Source of the DNA: Clostridium nigeriense
GTDB taxonomy: Bacteria; Bacillota; Clostridia; Clostridiales; Clostridiaceae
Direction of reading: 5' to 3'
NCBI RefSeq assembly: GCF_900086595.1
Contig: NZ_LT575472.1
Coordinates: 2,674,029-2,738,028 of the forward strand
Length of the DNA stretch: 64,000 bases
The notes under the pieces are model-generated. The model had not been told where the DNA came from. It ran no database searches and saw nothing but the letters and a program-made list of their open reading frames with translations. Numbering within the stretch: the first letter of the stretch is position 1; every line of letters begins with the position of its first letter. The position numbers and the translations under genes are program-made. Below are positions 9,023-17,382 of this stretch, piece after piece.

Positions 9023-10033
9023 TTAAATAAAAATACTTATGAGCACTATAGCAAATATTATTTGACAAACTCCTACAGCTCCACCGTATAACATTGCTAA
9101 AGGTCCTTCTTTAACTAAATCTCCGATTTTAACTCTCATACCTATACCAGCAAGTGCTATTATTTCAAAATTTCCACTTATCCATTTAAATATTTTTGAA
9201 ATTGATTGTGGTACAAAACCAACAGTATATAAAACACAAATTATAAAAAATCCTGTTATAAACCATGGAATATTGAATTTTCTTTTCTTTTCTACTGCAA
9301 CTTCTTCCATTGCTTGATCTTGTTTTTCCTCTTTATCTAACTCTATCTTTTCAAATATTATAACTACAGCTACTAATAATATTATTCTTATAATCTTAAA
9401 TACTGTTGCTAACTTAACTACATCATCAGAAACAAATTTAGCAGAGCCAATTACTTGTCCAACCGATTGTAGTATACCTCCCATCATTGCTGATGTATGT
9501 AATGTTTCATGATTATATAATGCCAAAGTTATTGCTGGTAATAAAATCATAAGTATAGTACCAATTACATTAACGATTGTAATAGAAATAACTTTATCCG
9601 AATCACTTGCTTTAATAACTGGTGCTGTTGCCCCTATAGCTGAAGAACCACAAACTGCGTTTCCAGAAGCCATTAATAAGCAATATTTTTCATTAAACTT
9701 TAGCTTTCTTCCTATCCAATAAGCTGCAATTATAGTTAAAGTCATTTGTAAAACTATAAAAATAAGTCCATTAAATCCTAATCCTAAAATTTCACTTAAA
9801 TTAATATTTGCTCCCATTAAAACAATAGAATAATTTAAAAGATCTTTTTCTGCAAATTTAGTTCCATCATCATACTTTTTACCTTTAAACATAGTATTTC
9901 CAACAAATATTCCTATGAAAATTGCAAAAGTTGCCGCTCCTACCGTGGAAAACTTTTTACCAAGAACCTCTGATATTATTCCAATAATTAAACAGATTAC
10001 CAATCCTGGTAATAATTTTTTTAATTTTTTCAA
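9023..10033 (-). CDS. YeiH/UPF0324-family membrane protein (putative sulfate exporter family)
   Basis: 336 aa from a TTG at 10033 with GAGGTG 6 bases upstream. An ATG 60 bases further upstream has no ribosome-binding site and would add a polar extension. The protein has about ten hydrophobic segments. It carries the family signature NAVCGSSAIGATAPVIKA (about residues 120-140) and GIGMRVKIGDL near the end. The family is named a putative sulfate exporter, but the transported substrate is not established. A LysR-type regulator lies directly upstream on the same strand, the usual partner of yeiH genes. Confidence 0.88.
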   Translation of the reverse strand: MKKLKKLLPGLVICLIIGIISEVLGKKFSTVGAATFAIFIGIFVGNTMFKGKKYDDGTKFAEKDLLNYSIVLMGANINLSEILGLGFNGLIFIVLQMTLTIIAAYWIGRKLKFNEKYCLLMASGNAVCGSSAIGATAPVIKASDSDKVISITIVNVIGTILMILLPAITLALYNHETLHTSAMMGGILQSVGQVIGSAKFVSDDVVKLATVFKIIRIILLVAVVIIFEKIELDKEEKQDQAMEEVAVEKKRKFNIPWFITGFFIICVLYTVGFVPQSISKIFKWISGNFEIIALAGIGMRVKIGDLVKEGPLAMLYGGAVGVCQIIFAIVLISIFI

Positions 10034-10128
10034 AACTAACACCTCAATATCTATAATTTTTTCACTAGAATTTATTATAGATATTATTAGCATAAAATAA
10101 AAATACTATTATTTTATTATTATAATAA

Positions 10129-11019
10129 CTATTTACCTATATAAAATTTTTTTGTGTATTCAATAAAAGTTTTCATATTATTAGATATAAACTTATCATT
10201 GTGACTTATTAAGTATAAATCTCTTTCTATTTTCCCTTCTAATAGTCTAAACATATATAATTCACCACTTTTAACCTTATCTTCTACAACTCTATAAGAT
10301 AAACATCCTACCCCTAAATTAGCTTCTACAGTTTTCTTTATAGCCTCAGTATTTCCAAGTTCTAAAAAAGTAGTAAATTTAACTTTATTCTTTTTTAGAA
10401 ATAGTTCCGTATGTTCCCTTGTCCCACTACCTTCTTCTCTCATAATTAATTTTTCATTTTCAAGAACCCTACCTTCTATTTCATCATAATTCCTTAAATT
10501 ATTCTTATCTCCACATATAAATACTAATTCATCCTTCCATATTATTTCTCTTTCTATTTCTTCAGAATGAATATCACCTTCTACATAAGCAAAATCTACT
10601 TTATTTTCTAAAATTAACTTTTCTATATTTTTAGTATTTTCAATAATCAATGATATTTCTATATCTTTATATTTACTTGAAAATTCTTTTATTATTTCTG
10701 GAAGTATATATATTCCTATAGTTGTACTAGCTCCTATAACTATTCTTCCTTTTTCATTTAAATTAAAATCTCTAATAGTTTTTACTCCCTCATCATATAA
10801 ATTAAGAATTCTTCTTGTATAATTTAAAAAAACCTCTCCCTCATGTGTTAAAAATAATTTTTTCCCTATTCTATCAAAAAGTTTAACTCCAAGTTCAGCT
10901 TCTAACTCATTTATACTTTGACTAATTGATGGCTGACTTATATACATCTCTTTTGCAACCTTCGTCATATTTAAATACATTGCTGTTTCATAAAATATTT
11001 TTAGCTTTCTAAAATTCAA
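10129..11019 (-). CDS. LysR-type transcriptional regulator
   Basis: 296 aa. The N-terminal winged helix-turn-helix is clear (NFRKLKIFYETAMYLNMTK, YISQPSISQSINELEAELG, KLFDRIGKKLFLTHEGE). The effector-binding domain follows (RIVIGASTTIGIYILPEII; MREEGSGTREHTE). The last motif is characteristic of the CysL/YeiE-like branch. It sits 95 bases upstream of the YeiH-family gene and most likely controls it. The effector cannot be read from sequence; sulfur-related anions are a family-based guess. Confidence 0.93.
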   Translation of the reverse strand: MNFRKLKIFYETAMYLNMTKVAKEMYISQPSISQSINELEAELGVKLFDRIGKKLFLTHEGEVFLNYTRRILNLYDEGVKTIRDFNLNEKGRIVIGASTTIGIYILPEIIKEFSSKYKDIEISLIIENTKNIEKLILENKVDFAYVEGDIHSEEIEREIIWKDELVFICGDKNNLRNYDEIEGRVLENEKLIMREEGSGTREHTELFLKKNKVKFTTFLELGNTEAIKKTVEANLGVGCLSYRVVEDKVKSGELYMFRLLEGKIERDLYLISHNDKFISNNMKTFIEYTKKFYIGK

Positions 11020-11040
11020 ATTTTTTCTCCCCTTTAAATA

Positions 11041-11062
11041 AAACTCAGCCTAAGCTGAGTTT
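11041..11062 (-). terminator. Hairpin after the 94-aa membrane protein gene
   Basis: Stem AAACTCAGC/GCTGAGTTT with a 4-base loop just before the LysR gene; the T-tail on minus is short, so it may only attenuate. Confidence 0.55.
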
Positions 11063-11071
11063 ATTAAATAT

Positions 11072-11356
11072 CTATTTATCTACATCCTCGTAATCAACAT
11101 CAATGACTTCTCCCACAGAATCATCAACATTTTCCATACTTTCATTATTATAACTTGTTTTATATTCATATGTATAGTTAATTGTCCTCTTTTTTTCACT
11201 TTTTCTATCTATATATCCTTTAATTTTAAATATAATATAGATAACTAATAATATTGGAAGTAAGAATAATAGAATTTTAAAAGCTAGAACTCCTACTATA
11301 CCTATTATTAATATTGTACTCACTATAAATAACCAGGATTTAATCTTATCACTCAT
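11072..11356 (-). CDS. Small membrane protein of unknown function (94 aa)
   Basis: Two closely spaced transmembrane helices (about residues 7-25 and 27-45) are followed by a polar, acidic cytoplasmic tail ending GEVIDVDYEDVDK. A GAGGTAATT site precedes the ATG. No family is recognised. It lies upstream of the LysR gene on the same strand but a hairpin separates the two. Confidence 0.65.
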   Translation of the reverse strand: MSDKIKSWLFIVSTILIIGIVGVLAFKILLFLLPILLVIYIIFKIKGYIDRKSEKKRTINYTYEYKTSYNNESMENVDDSVGEVIDVDYEDVDK

Positions 11357-11492
11357 ATCAATTACCTCTTTAATTAATAATATTATTTTTCTCTAACTTG
11401 AGGTCATTATACCATAAAATATAATTTTTTTCAATAAGAGATATATATTATCGTTTAAAAAGTTTAATTATACCCTTTAATTTTATGAATAG

Positions 11493-11520
11493 AAAAGGAC
11501 CGTACTAAGTACAGTCCTTT
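11493..11520 (-). terminator. Terminator of the oligopeptide-binding protein gene
   Basis: Stem AAAGGAC-C-GTAC paired with GTAC-A-GTCCTTT, one mismatch, directly after the stop codon on minus. Confidence 0.65.
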
Positions 11521-11527
11521 AAATATA

Positions 11528-13174
11528 TTATTTTTCTTCAATATAAGCCTTATCAAAGAATACATGTCCTAAAGTAGAAACTCTAACACCCTTAACTTCT
11601 GGTTTAGCTCCCTTAACCTTAGTGTAGTAATATAATGGGATAATTGGCATATCAGCCATTACCATATCTTCGGCCTTTTTCATTATATCCCATCTCTTTT
11701 CTAAGTCAGCTTCTTTCTTAGCATCATTAACTAGCTTATCATATTCAGGATTTGAATATCCAGCATCGTTGTTTCCTCCACCAGTTACCCATAAATCTAA
11801 GAATGTCATTGGGTCAACATAGTCTCCTGACCAACCGTGTCTAGCTATTTCATAACCACCTTGTTGTCTAGTATTTAAGAATACTTTCCATTCTTGGTTA
11901 GTTAATTCAACATTAACACCTATTTTTGCCCAGTCTTGTTGTATAGCTTGAGCTACTAATTTATGAGCTCCTTCAGTATTGTACATGAATTCTAAAGTTG
12001 GAAGACCTTCTCCATTTGGATATCCAGCTTCTGCTAATAACTTCTTAGTTTCTTCTATATTAGCCTTATTTGCATCATAGTATTCTCTATCTGCAAAATC
12101 TTCTCCCTTATCATTTAAAATTCCCTTTGGAACAAAACTATATGCAGGAATTTGTCCAGATTTAGTAACATTATCAGTAATTGCTTTTCTATCTATAGCT
12201 ATTGCTAAAGCTTTTCTAACTTTTACATTGCTTAATACTTTTTTAACATCTTCTGGTAATGTTGATTGTTTACCAACATTAAATACTAACATATAAGTTG
12301 CAAGGTTTGGATAAATTGTAACTAAACCTTCTTCTTTTCCTGCTGCAATTTCTGCTGCTGGAACAGTATCAACCATATCAAACTCACCTGATTTTAAAGA
12401 TGCGTAAGCAGTATTTTCATCAGTAACTAATTTAAAAACAAGTCCTGGAAGTTTAATTTCTTTAGCATTCCAATACTCTTTATTCTTTTCAAATACTAAT
12501 TGATCTTTTAAATCCCATTGAACTAATTTGAAAGGTCCATTTGAAACATAAGTTTCAGGATTAGTTGCCCATCCTTCTGGATCAGCTGTAACTATATCTT
12601 CTCTTTCTGGGAAGTAAGTTGTAAATGCTGTAAGTTCTGGGAAGTAAGCTGTTGGAGCTTCTAAAGTTACTTTTATAGTATGATCATCTACTACTTCAAT
12701 ACCTAACTCTTCTCTAGTAGCTTGTCCATTATAGAACTTTTCTGCATTTTTTATATAATATAATTGATAGCTATATTCTGCTGCTGTTTCTTTAGTTAAT
12801 GCTCTAACCCATGAAAATTCAAAGTCTTTTGCAGTAACAGGCTCTCCATCTGACCATTTAGCATTCTTTCTTAAATGGAAAGTATATTCTAATTTATCAT
12901 CAGAAACATCCATTTTTTCAGCAACTCCTGGAACTGCCTTTTCATTTTCATCAAGTCTCATTAATCCTTCAAAAGCATTTTCTATAATAGTTCCAGCATC
13001 TGATGCAGTATTTAATGTAGGATCTATTGTTTCTGGATCTGCTCCTAAATTATAAATTAAATTTCTTCCACTTTCTGCTGCTCCACCACTCTTTCCACAG
13101 CCTGCAAAAACAGACATTCCAAGAGCTAGAGTTAGTGCTACAGCACAAATTTTTCTTAGCTTATTGCTTTTCAT
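11528..13174 (-). CDS. Oligopeptide ABC transporter substrate-binding lipoprotein (OppA-like)
   Basis: 548 aa. The signal peptide ends in a lipobox (SVFAGC, lipidated Cys26), so the mature protein is tethered outside the membrane. The body is a family 5 extracellular solute-binding protein: NLGADPETIDPTLNTASDAG at its start, the signature KNAKWSDGEPVTAKDFEFSW (about residues 100-120), and ALAIAIDRKAI further on. It delivers peptides to an Opp-type permease. No permease or ATPase genes are adjacent, so it is an orphan binding protein that must use an Opp complex encoded elsewhere. A TTGACA promoter lies about 150 bases upstream, leaving a long leader. Confidence 0.93.
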   Translation of the reverse strand: MKSNKLRKICAVALTLALGMSVFAGCGKSGGAAESGRNLIYNLGADPETIDPTLNTASDAGTIIENAFEGLMRLDENEKAVPGVAEKMDVSDDKLEYTFHLRKNAKWSDGEPVTAKDFEFSWVRALTKETAAEYSYQLYYIKNAEKFYNGQATREELGIEVVDDHTIKVTLEAPTAYFPELTAFTTYFPEREDIVTADPEGWATNPETYVSNGPFKLVQWDLKDQLVFEKNKEYWNAKEIKLPGLVFKLVTDENTAYASLKSGEFDMVDTVPAAEIAAGKEEGLVTIYPNLATYMLVFNVGKQSTLPEDVKKVLSNVKVRKALAIAIDRKAITDNVTKSGQIPAYSFVPKGILNDKGEDFADREYYDANKANIEETKKLLAEAGYPNGEGLPTLEFMYNTEGAHKLVAQAIQQDWAKIGVNVELTNQEWKVFLNTRQQGGYEIARHGWSGDYVDPMTFLDLWVTGGGNNDAGYSNPEYDKLVNDAKKEADLEKRWDIMKKAEDMVMADMPIIPLYYYTKVKGAKPEVKGVRVSTLGHVFFDKAYIEEK

Positions 13175-13326
13175 TAAAATTTCCCCCTTAATATTATGTT
13201 TATATAAATTTTATTTATTAACCCCAATAAATTTATCTGTTAGTAAATTAACTTTTATATCCTTTTAAGTAAATATATATCTTTATTTATATTTTTTATA
13301 AATCTAGTTAATATTTCCTTATACAG

Positions 13327-13355
13327 ATATTATCTTATAAATTTAATAATGTCAA
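13327..13355 (-). promoter_or_regulatory. Promoter of the oppA-like gene
   Basis: On minus, a consensus TTGACA, 17 bases, TAATAT. Transcription would start near 13320, giving a leader of about 145 bases before the AAGGGGGAA ribosome-binding site. Confidence 0.75.
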
Positions 13356-13608
13356 TGTGTTTTTTTCACTTTCTTTAATTTTTTATCATTTTTTTTAATA
13401 TTTGATAAGTATATTTTGTAATTACCTTTAAATTTATCAATCAATATAAGAACTATGTTATATTTTATCAATTAACAATATATGTTATTAATTATATATC
13501 CTTCTATATATGTGATTCATTATCCATAAGTTTATATCTTAATTGCATATCAACTTGAAAAAATATTTATTTCACTTGTAATTATTGCTATATTATCTAT
13601 AACATAAA

Positions 13609-13632
13609 AGCACCTAGATTATTCTAAGTGCT
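13609..13632 (-). terminator. Terminator of the SOS polymerase operon
   Basis: Stem AGCACCTAGA/TCTAAGTGCT with a 4-base loop. Related AAAGCACCTA...TAAGTGCTTT terminators occur at 15231-15263 and 19167-19198. Confidence 0.65.
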
Positions 13633-13642
13633 ATTTTATAAT

Positions 13643-14890
13643 TTATAATATACTTCCCATCATTGGATAATCTTCTTCTCCAACACCACCATTAATAGGC
13701 TTTATACCTGAATTTAAAAATGTAGACCTTATAATTGAGTTATTACCATATCTTTTTCTTATATTGTCAATTGTCTTATCTAAGGTCTTTTGTTTATCTA
13801 ATGTTTTACTATCAAATAATGAATTTTGAAAGAATTCATTGCTACATAGTTTTGTAACTTTCACACCTATTTGCCTAATAGCTTCACCCTTCCAAATTTC
13901 TATAAATGCCTTAATTAGCTCCTTGTATATTTCTTCTGTAGAATCAGTATAATTTTGCAATGTCCTTTGGTGTATATATATATTAAATCTATAATCCTTC
14001 AAAGATATAGATACTACTTTACATAAGCTATTAGTACTTCTTAACCTACTACATACTGATTCAGTTAAAGACAATATTATCTTTAATGCTTCTTCTTTAG
14101 AAGATACATCCCAAGAAATAGTCGTAGAATTTCCTATCCCCTTCACTTCTATATAGTTGTATCTTCTCACTTCTGAATTTTCAATTCCATTTGCATAATT
14201 TTTTATAACTTTTCCATGAGTCTTAAATAAACTTTCTAAAATATCTAAATTAAATACAGCTAATTCACCTATAGTATTTATATTTAATTTTTCTAGTTTT
14301 CTTTTTGTAGCCCTTCCAACCATAAATAGGTTTTCAACTGGTAAAGGCCACATCTTTTGCTTTACTTCATCTTGAAATAATGTATGAATAGAATTTTTAG
14401 GATTAAAATCACTAGCCATTTTGGCTAGTAATTTATTTGTACTTATTCCTATGTTGACATTAAAACCTAGTTCTTCTCTTATTCTATCTTGAATTTTTTT
14501 AGCCATTTCAAGATAATTATCCTTATAATGGCTAACATCCATGAATACTTCATCTACACTGTATCTTTGTATTTTAGGAGAATACTCACTTAATAGATTA
14601 AACATAGCATTACTAGAATCCATATATAATCTATAATTCGGTCTAAATATTTTAAGTTTAGGACATTTTTTTAATGCATCTACTATAGATTCTCCAGTCT
14701 GAATATTATACCTCTTTGCCGGTATAGACCTTGCTAAAACTATTCCATGTCTTTCATCACTATTTCCCCCAATTATAGATGGAATCTCCCTAATATCTTC
14801 TTTAGTTTCCCCTAACTGTAACATCCTAACAGCAGTCCAAGATAAATATGCAGAATTTACATCTATATGAAATATTACTCTTTCATTCAA
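13643..14890 (-). CDS. Y-family DNA polymerase (DinB/UmuC-like, SOS-inducible)
   Basis: 415 aa from a TTG at 14890 with GGGGG 7 bases upstream; a longer frame would overlap the preceding gene and lacks a ribosome-binding site. Catalytic carboxylates are in place: HIDVNSAYLSW near the N-terminus (motif I) and YSVDEVFMDVS (motif III). NIGISTNKLLAKMASDF and the helix-hairpin-helix region NLFMVGRATKRKLEKLNI follow, then a little-finger domain. It performs translesion synthesis on damaged templates. It is the second gene of an operon whose promoter contains a LexA site, so induction by DNA damage is expected. Domain order resembles the Gram-positive UvrX/YqjW group. Confidence 0.92.
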   Translation of the reverse strand: MNERVIFHIDVNSAYLSWTAVRMLQLGETKEDIREIPSIIGGNSDERHGIVLARSIPAKRYNIQTGESIVDALKKCPKLKIFRPNYRLYMDSSNAMFNLLSEYSPKIQRYSVDEVFMDVSHYKDNYLEMAKKIQDRIREELGFNVNIGISTNKLLAKMASDFNPKNSIHTLFQDEVKQKMWPLPVENLFMVGRATKRKLEKLNINTIGELAVFNLDILESLFKTHGKVIKNYANGIENSEVRRYNYIEVKGIGNSTTISWDVSSKEEALKIILSLTESVCSRLRSTNSLCKVVSISLKDYRFNIYIHQRTLQNYTDSTEEIYKELIKAFIEIWKGEAIRQIGVKVTKLCSNEFFQNSLFDSKTLDKQKTLDKTIDNIRKRYGNNSIIRSTFLNSGIKPINGGVGEEDYPMMGSIL

Positions 14891-14906
14891 GGTATTTCCC
14901 CCACTT

Positions 14907-15164
14907 CTAATACTTAAACAGTATCCATTTATAAGTATTAGAATCATACTTTATTTCATATAATCTTTCTATTCCATTTATCACACTAGAGCAGGTAAAT
15001 TTCTCCATTATATTTCCTGATAATCTTTCTTTTTCTGCCTTTAGTACTCTATCTACCTTAATAACCTTATTCCCATCCTCCTCAATCTTAAATCTAATAG
15101 GATTAATAGATCCATCCTTATTAAACCATGCTATCATTTGAATTGGTTTTGCTACAACTTTCAT
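14907..15164 (-). CDS. 85-aa partner protein of the SOS Y-family polymerase
   Basis: First gene of the SOS operon, 16 bases upstream of the polymerase start, with an AGGGGTG ribosome-binding site. The sequence (KPIQMIAWFNKDGSINPIRF, then VDRVLKAEKERLSG) is a small mixed alpha/beta protein. Small genes sit before Y-family polymerases in many Firmicutes (YolD-like and unrelated types). This one is not a clear YolD homologue, and its function is unassigned. A modulatory or accessory role in translesion synthesis is inferred from operon position only. Confidence 0.75.
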   Translation of the reverse strand: MKVVAKPIQMIAWFNKDGSINPIRFKIEEDGNKVIKVDRVLKAEKERLSGNIMEKFTCSSVINGIERLYEIKYDSNTYKWILFKY

Positions 15165-15196
15165 AATAACACCCCTAATTGGTAATTCTTAATAAA

Positions 15197-15225
15197 ATTA
15201 TAGCGAACAAATGTTCTTTTGTAAA
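15197..15225 (-). promoter_or_regulatory. SOS promoter of the Y-polymerase operon
   Basis: On minus, TTTACA, exactly 17 bases, TATAAT: near-consensus, with the whole LexA box lying in the spacer, so LexA binding would block RNA polymerase directly. Confidence 0.88.
15205..15216. promoter_or_regulatory. LexA (SOS) box
   Basis: GAACAAATGTTC, preceded by C and lying within CGAACAAATGTTC, matches the Gram-positive/clostridial LexA operator GAAC-N4-GTTC exactly. It lies between the -35 and -10 elements of the promoter at 15197-15225. Confidence 0.9.
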
Positions 15226-15230
15226 GTATA

Positions 15231-15263
15231 AAAAAGCACCTAGTTTTAATCTAAGTGCTTTTA
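15231..15263 (-). terminator. Terminator of the tandem-repeat membrane protein gene
   Basis: Hairpin AAAAGCACCTAG...CTAAGTGCTTTT with a T-run on minus; it ends a few bases before the SOS promoter and insulates it from upstream transcription. Confidence 0.8.
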
Positions 15264-15268
15264 TGTTA

Positions 15269-15943
15269 TCATTTTTGAATTTTAACTCCTGATATTTTTA
15301 GATATTGCCCTTCTTGAATCGTTAAATAAGTATCCGCTTGCACATTTTCATTTGTTATAATGCTTGTCAATTGGTGACTACTATCTGCAGATACTTCATA
15401 ATATCCTAATCCACTAGAACTATCTAATATTATTTTATATTCGCCTGCTGGAATATCAGTACCTACTTTATACATTCCATCTTTATATAGCCCATCTTCA
15501 GGAACAATAGATGGTGCCGAATCTATTGAATACATTTCTGCTCCTGTCATTTTAAAGTACTCTCCATCATTTAAAGTAACATAACTATTACTTCCTTTGG
15601 ATAAATTATCATTAAATACAATACTTTCTAACGTTCCTGTACTATCACTAGCACATTCAATATATCCTAGCGATTTAGATATAACCATGTATTCACCTGC
15701 TGGAATATCGGTACCTACCTTATATGTTCCTGCTTTTATTTTATTCTCATCTTTCTTTTCTTCTTGTTTGACTTCCTCTTTTGAATTATTATCACTATTT
15801 GCATTATCTGAAATTGCTTGTTTTGAGTTATCATTATTGTTATTTTTTCCACCACCAGCTAAAGCTGAAATAAAGATAACTATAATTATTAACCAAAACC
15901 ACCACTTCTTATAAAATTTCTTTTTTACTCTTTCTTTTTTCAT
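15269..15943 (-). CDS. Membrane-anchored protein with two tandem beta-rich repeats
   Basis: 224 aa from the ATG at 15943 (GAGGGG 8 bases upstream; an in-frame TTG 18 bases before it overlaps that site). A basic N-terminus precedes one transmembrane helix (WWFWLIIIVIFISALAG), then a polar Asn/Ser/Glu linker. Two homologous repeats of about 68 residues follow: the first begins AGTYKVGTDIPAGEYMV and the second DGMYKVGTDIPAGEYKI. Each ends in an aromatic strand (GEYFKMTGAEM, GQYLKISGVKI). The arrangement suggests an extracellular binding or sensing module. I know the YKVGxDIPAGEY motif from Firmicute surface proteins but no biochemical role. Confidence 0.75.
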   Translation of the reverse strand: MKKERVKKKFYKKWWFWLIIIVIFISALAGGGKNNNNDNSKQAISDNANSDNNSKEEVKQEEKKDENKIKAGTYKVGTDIPAGEYMVISKSLGYIECASDSTGTLESIVFNDNLSKGSNSYVTLNDGEYFKMTGAEMYSIDSAPSIVPEDGLYKDGMYKVGTDIPAGEYKIILDSSSGLGYYEVSADSSHQLTSIITNENVQADTYLTIQEGQYLKISGVKIQK

Positions 15944-16104
15944 ACTTCTATCCCCTCTCAATATAATTTTATAATAAATGTATATTTTGTCAATAACTGT
16001 TTTTTAGTTTTGTCTATAAGTTAATCTACATCTTCTAAATAGTTATATTTTAGAAGCTTATTAATTATCTTAATATTTTACATCATATTTTTCGACAAAA
16101 TAAA

Positions 16105-16135
16105 AAGGCTAGTAAGTATCTCTACTACTAGCCTT
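16105..16135 (-). terminator. Orphan hairpin terminator
   Basis: Stem AAGGCTAGTA/TACTAGCCTT, 11-base loop, T-rich tail on minus. The GGGtGRT operon already has a terminator upstream at 16201-16224, so this one may have served a lost gene. Confidence 0.6.
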
Positions 16136-16136
16136 G

Positions 16137-16244
16137 CAGGTATATACTAATGTTACAGATGAAATGCGAAAGAAAACATTAGATATACTAAATAAAAAAA
16201 GAGCAACTATTATAATAGTCACTCTCTCCTATCTGTTAACATGA
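16137..16244 (+). pseudogene. Tyrosine recombinase (phage/ICE integrase) C-terminal remnant
   Basis: Reading the plus strand gives QVYTNVTDEMRKKTLDILN, then an unrelated tail to TGA at 16244. YTHVTDEMR followed by an amphipathic helix is the typical end of Tn916/phage-type tyrosine integrases, in which the Y is the catalytic tyrosine. Nothing upstream in frame continues the domain, so only the last part of the gene survives. A tRNA-Leu, a frequent integration target, lies 2.1 kb away. Confidence 0.6.
16201..16224 (-). terminator. Terminator of the GGGtGRT operon
   Basis: An 11-bp stem including two G-U pairs (arms 16201-16211 and 16214-16224 on plus) is followed on minus by a T7 run. Confidence 0.75.
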
Positions 16245-16363
16245 TGTCAACGTATATAAAAATCCATTTACAATCCGTTAACAAAATCAATTTTTATTTG
16301 TTTTTATTAGATTTTAATATACTTACAAAATAATTTAAAACCTACACAACAATTAATTTTACT

Positions 16364-17362
16364 TTATTTCATTGCTTCTTCAATTGCAACAGCAACTGCA
16401 ACAGTAGCTCCTACCATTGGGTTGTTACCCATTCCGATAAGACCCATCATTTCAACGTGAGCTGGTACTGATGAAGATCCTGCAAATTGTGCATCTGAGT
16501 GCATTCTTCCCATTGTATCTGTCATACCATAAGAAGCTGGACCGGCTGCCATGTTATCTGGGTGAAGAGTTCTTCCTGTACCACCGCCTGATGCTACTGA
16601 GAAGTATTTCTTACCTTGATCTACGCATTCTTTTTTATATGTTCCAGCAACTGGATGTTGGAATCTTGTTGGGTTAGTTGAGTTACCAGTAATAGATACG
16701 TCAACTCCTTCGTGATGCATTATAGCAACACCTTCTCTAACATCGTTAGCACCATAGCACTTAACCTTAGCTCTTGGTCCATTTGAATATGGAACTTCTC
16801 TAACTATTTCTAATTTACCTGTGAAGAAATCAAAATTTGTTTCAACATAAGTAAATCCATTTATTCTTGATATGATATATGCAGCGTCTTTTCCTAAACC
16901 ATTTAATATAACTCTTAATGGCTCTTTTCTTACTTTGTTAGCTTTTTCAGCTATTTTAATAGCGCCTTCTGCAGCGGCAAAGCTTTCGTGTCCTGCTAAG
17001 AAAGCAAAACATTTAGTTTCTTCTCTTAAAAGCATAGCTCCTAAGTTTCCGTGTCCTAAACCAACTTTTCTATCATCTGCAACTGATCCTGGGATACAGA
17101 AAGCTTGTAAACCTTCACCGATAGCTTCAGCAGCATCAGCAGCTTTTGTACATCCTTTTTTAATAGCTATAGCAGCACCTAAAGTATAAGCCCACATAGC
17201 GTTTTCAAAAGCGATTGGTTGAGTTGATTTTACTATTTCGTAAACATCTATACCTTTTTCATCGCAAACTGTTTTTGCATCTTCTATTTTATTCATTCCA
17301 TACTTTTCTAATACAGGAATGATTTGATTTATTCTTCTTTCATAACTTTCAAATAATGGCAT
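16364..17362 (-). CDS. GGGtGRT protein
   Basis: 332 aa. It contains the motif that names the family, ASGGGTGRTLHPDNMAAGPA (about residues 257-276), together with LGHGNLGAMLLREET, a GHESFAAAEGA segment and C-terminal GNNPMVGATVAVAVA. The family is widespread in clostridia and other anaerobes and has no established function. It nearly always neighbours an iron-sulfur scaffold-like gene, as here (21 bases downstream of the NifU-like gene). A role with a metal or sulfur cofactor is inferred from that pairing only. The coding sequence is richer in G and C than its neighbours, as expected for high expression. Confidence 0.93.
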   Translation of the reverse strand: MPLFESYERRINQIIPVLEKYGMNKIEDAKTVCDEKGIDVYEIVKSTQPIAFENAMWAYTLGAAIAIKKGCTKAADAAEAIGEGLQAFCIPGSVADDRKVGLGHGNLGAMLLREETKCFAFLAGHESFAAAEGAIKIAEKANKVRKEPLRVILNGLGKDAAYIISRINGFTYVETNFDFFTGKLEIVREVPYSNGPRAKVKCYGANDVREGVAIMHHEGVDVSITGNSTNPTRFQHPVAGTYKKECVDQGKKYFSVASGGGTGRTLHPDNMAAGPASYGMTDTMGRMHSDAQFAGSSSVPAHVEMMGLIGMGNNPMVGATVAVAVAIEEAMK

Positions 17363-17382
17363 AATACTGTTCCCCCTTCAAA

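Larger units (their letters stand above)
13175..13642. other. 468-base intergenic region upstream of the oppA-like gene
   Basis: Holds the oppA-like promoter (13327-13355), its roughly 145-base untranslated leader and, at the far end, the terminator of the polymerase operon (13609-13632). The leader contains only a weak A/T inverted repeat around 13208-13234. No open frame with a ribosome-binding site and no known riboswitch core was seen. Confidence 0.6.
15944..16363. other. 420-base intergenic scar with integrase remnant
   Basis: Between two minus-strand genes. It contains a T-tailed hairpin with no obvious gene of its own (16105-16135), a fragment encoding the C-terminus of a tyrosine integrase on plus (16137-16244), and the terminator of the GGGtGRT operon (16201-16224), which overlaps that fragment. 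This looks like the residue of a deleted element. Confidence 0.55.
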
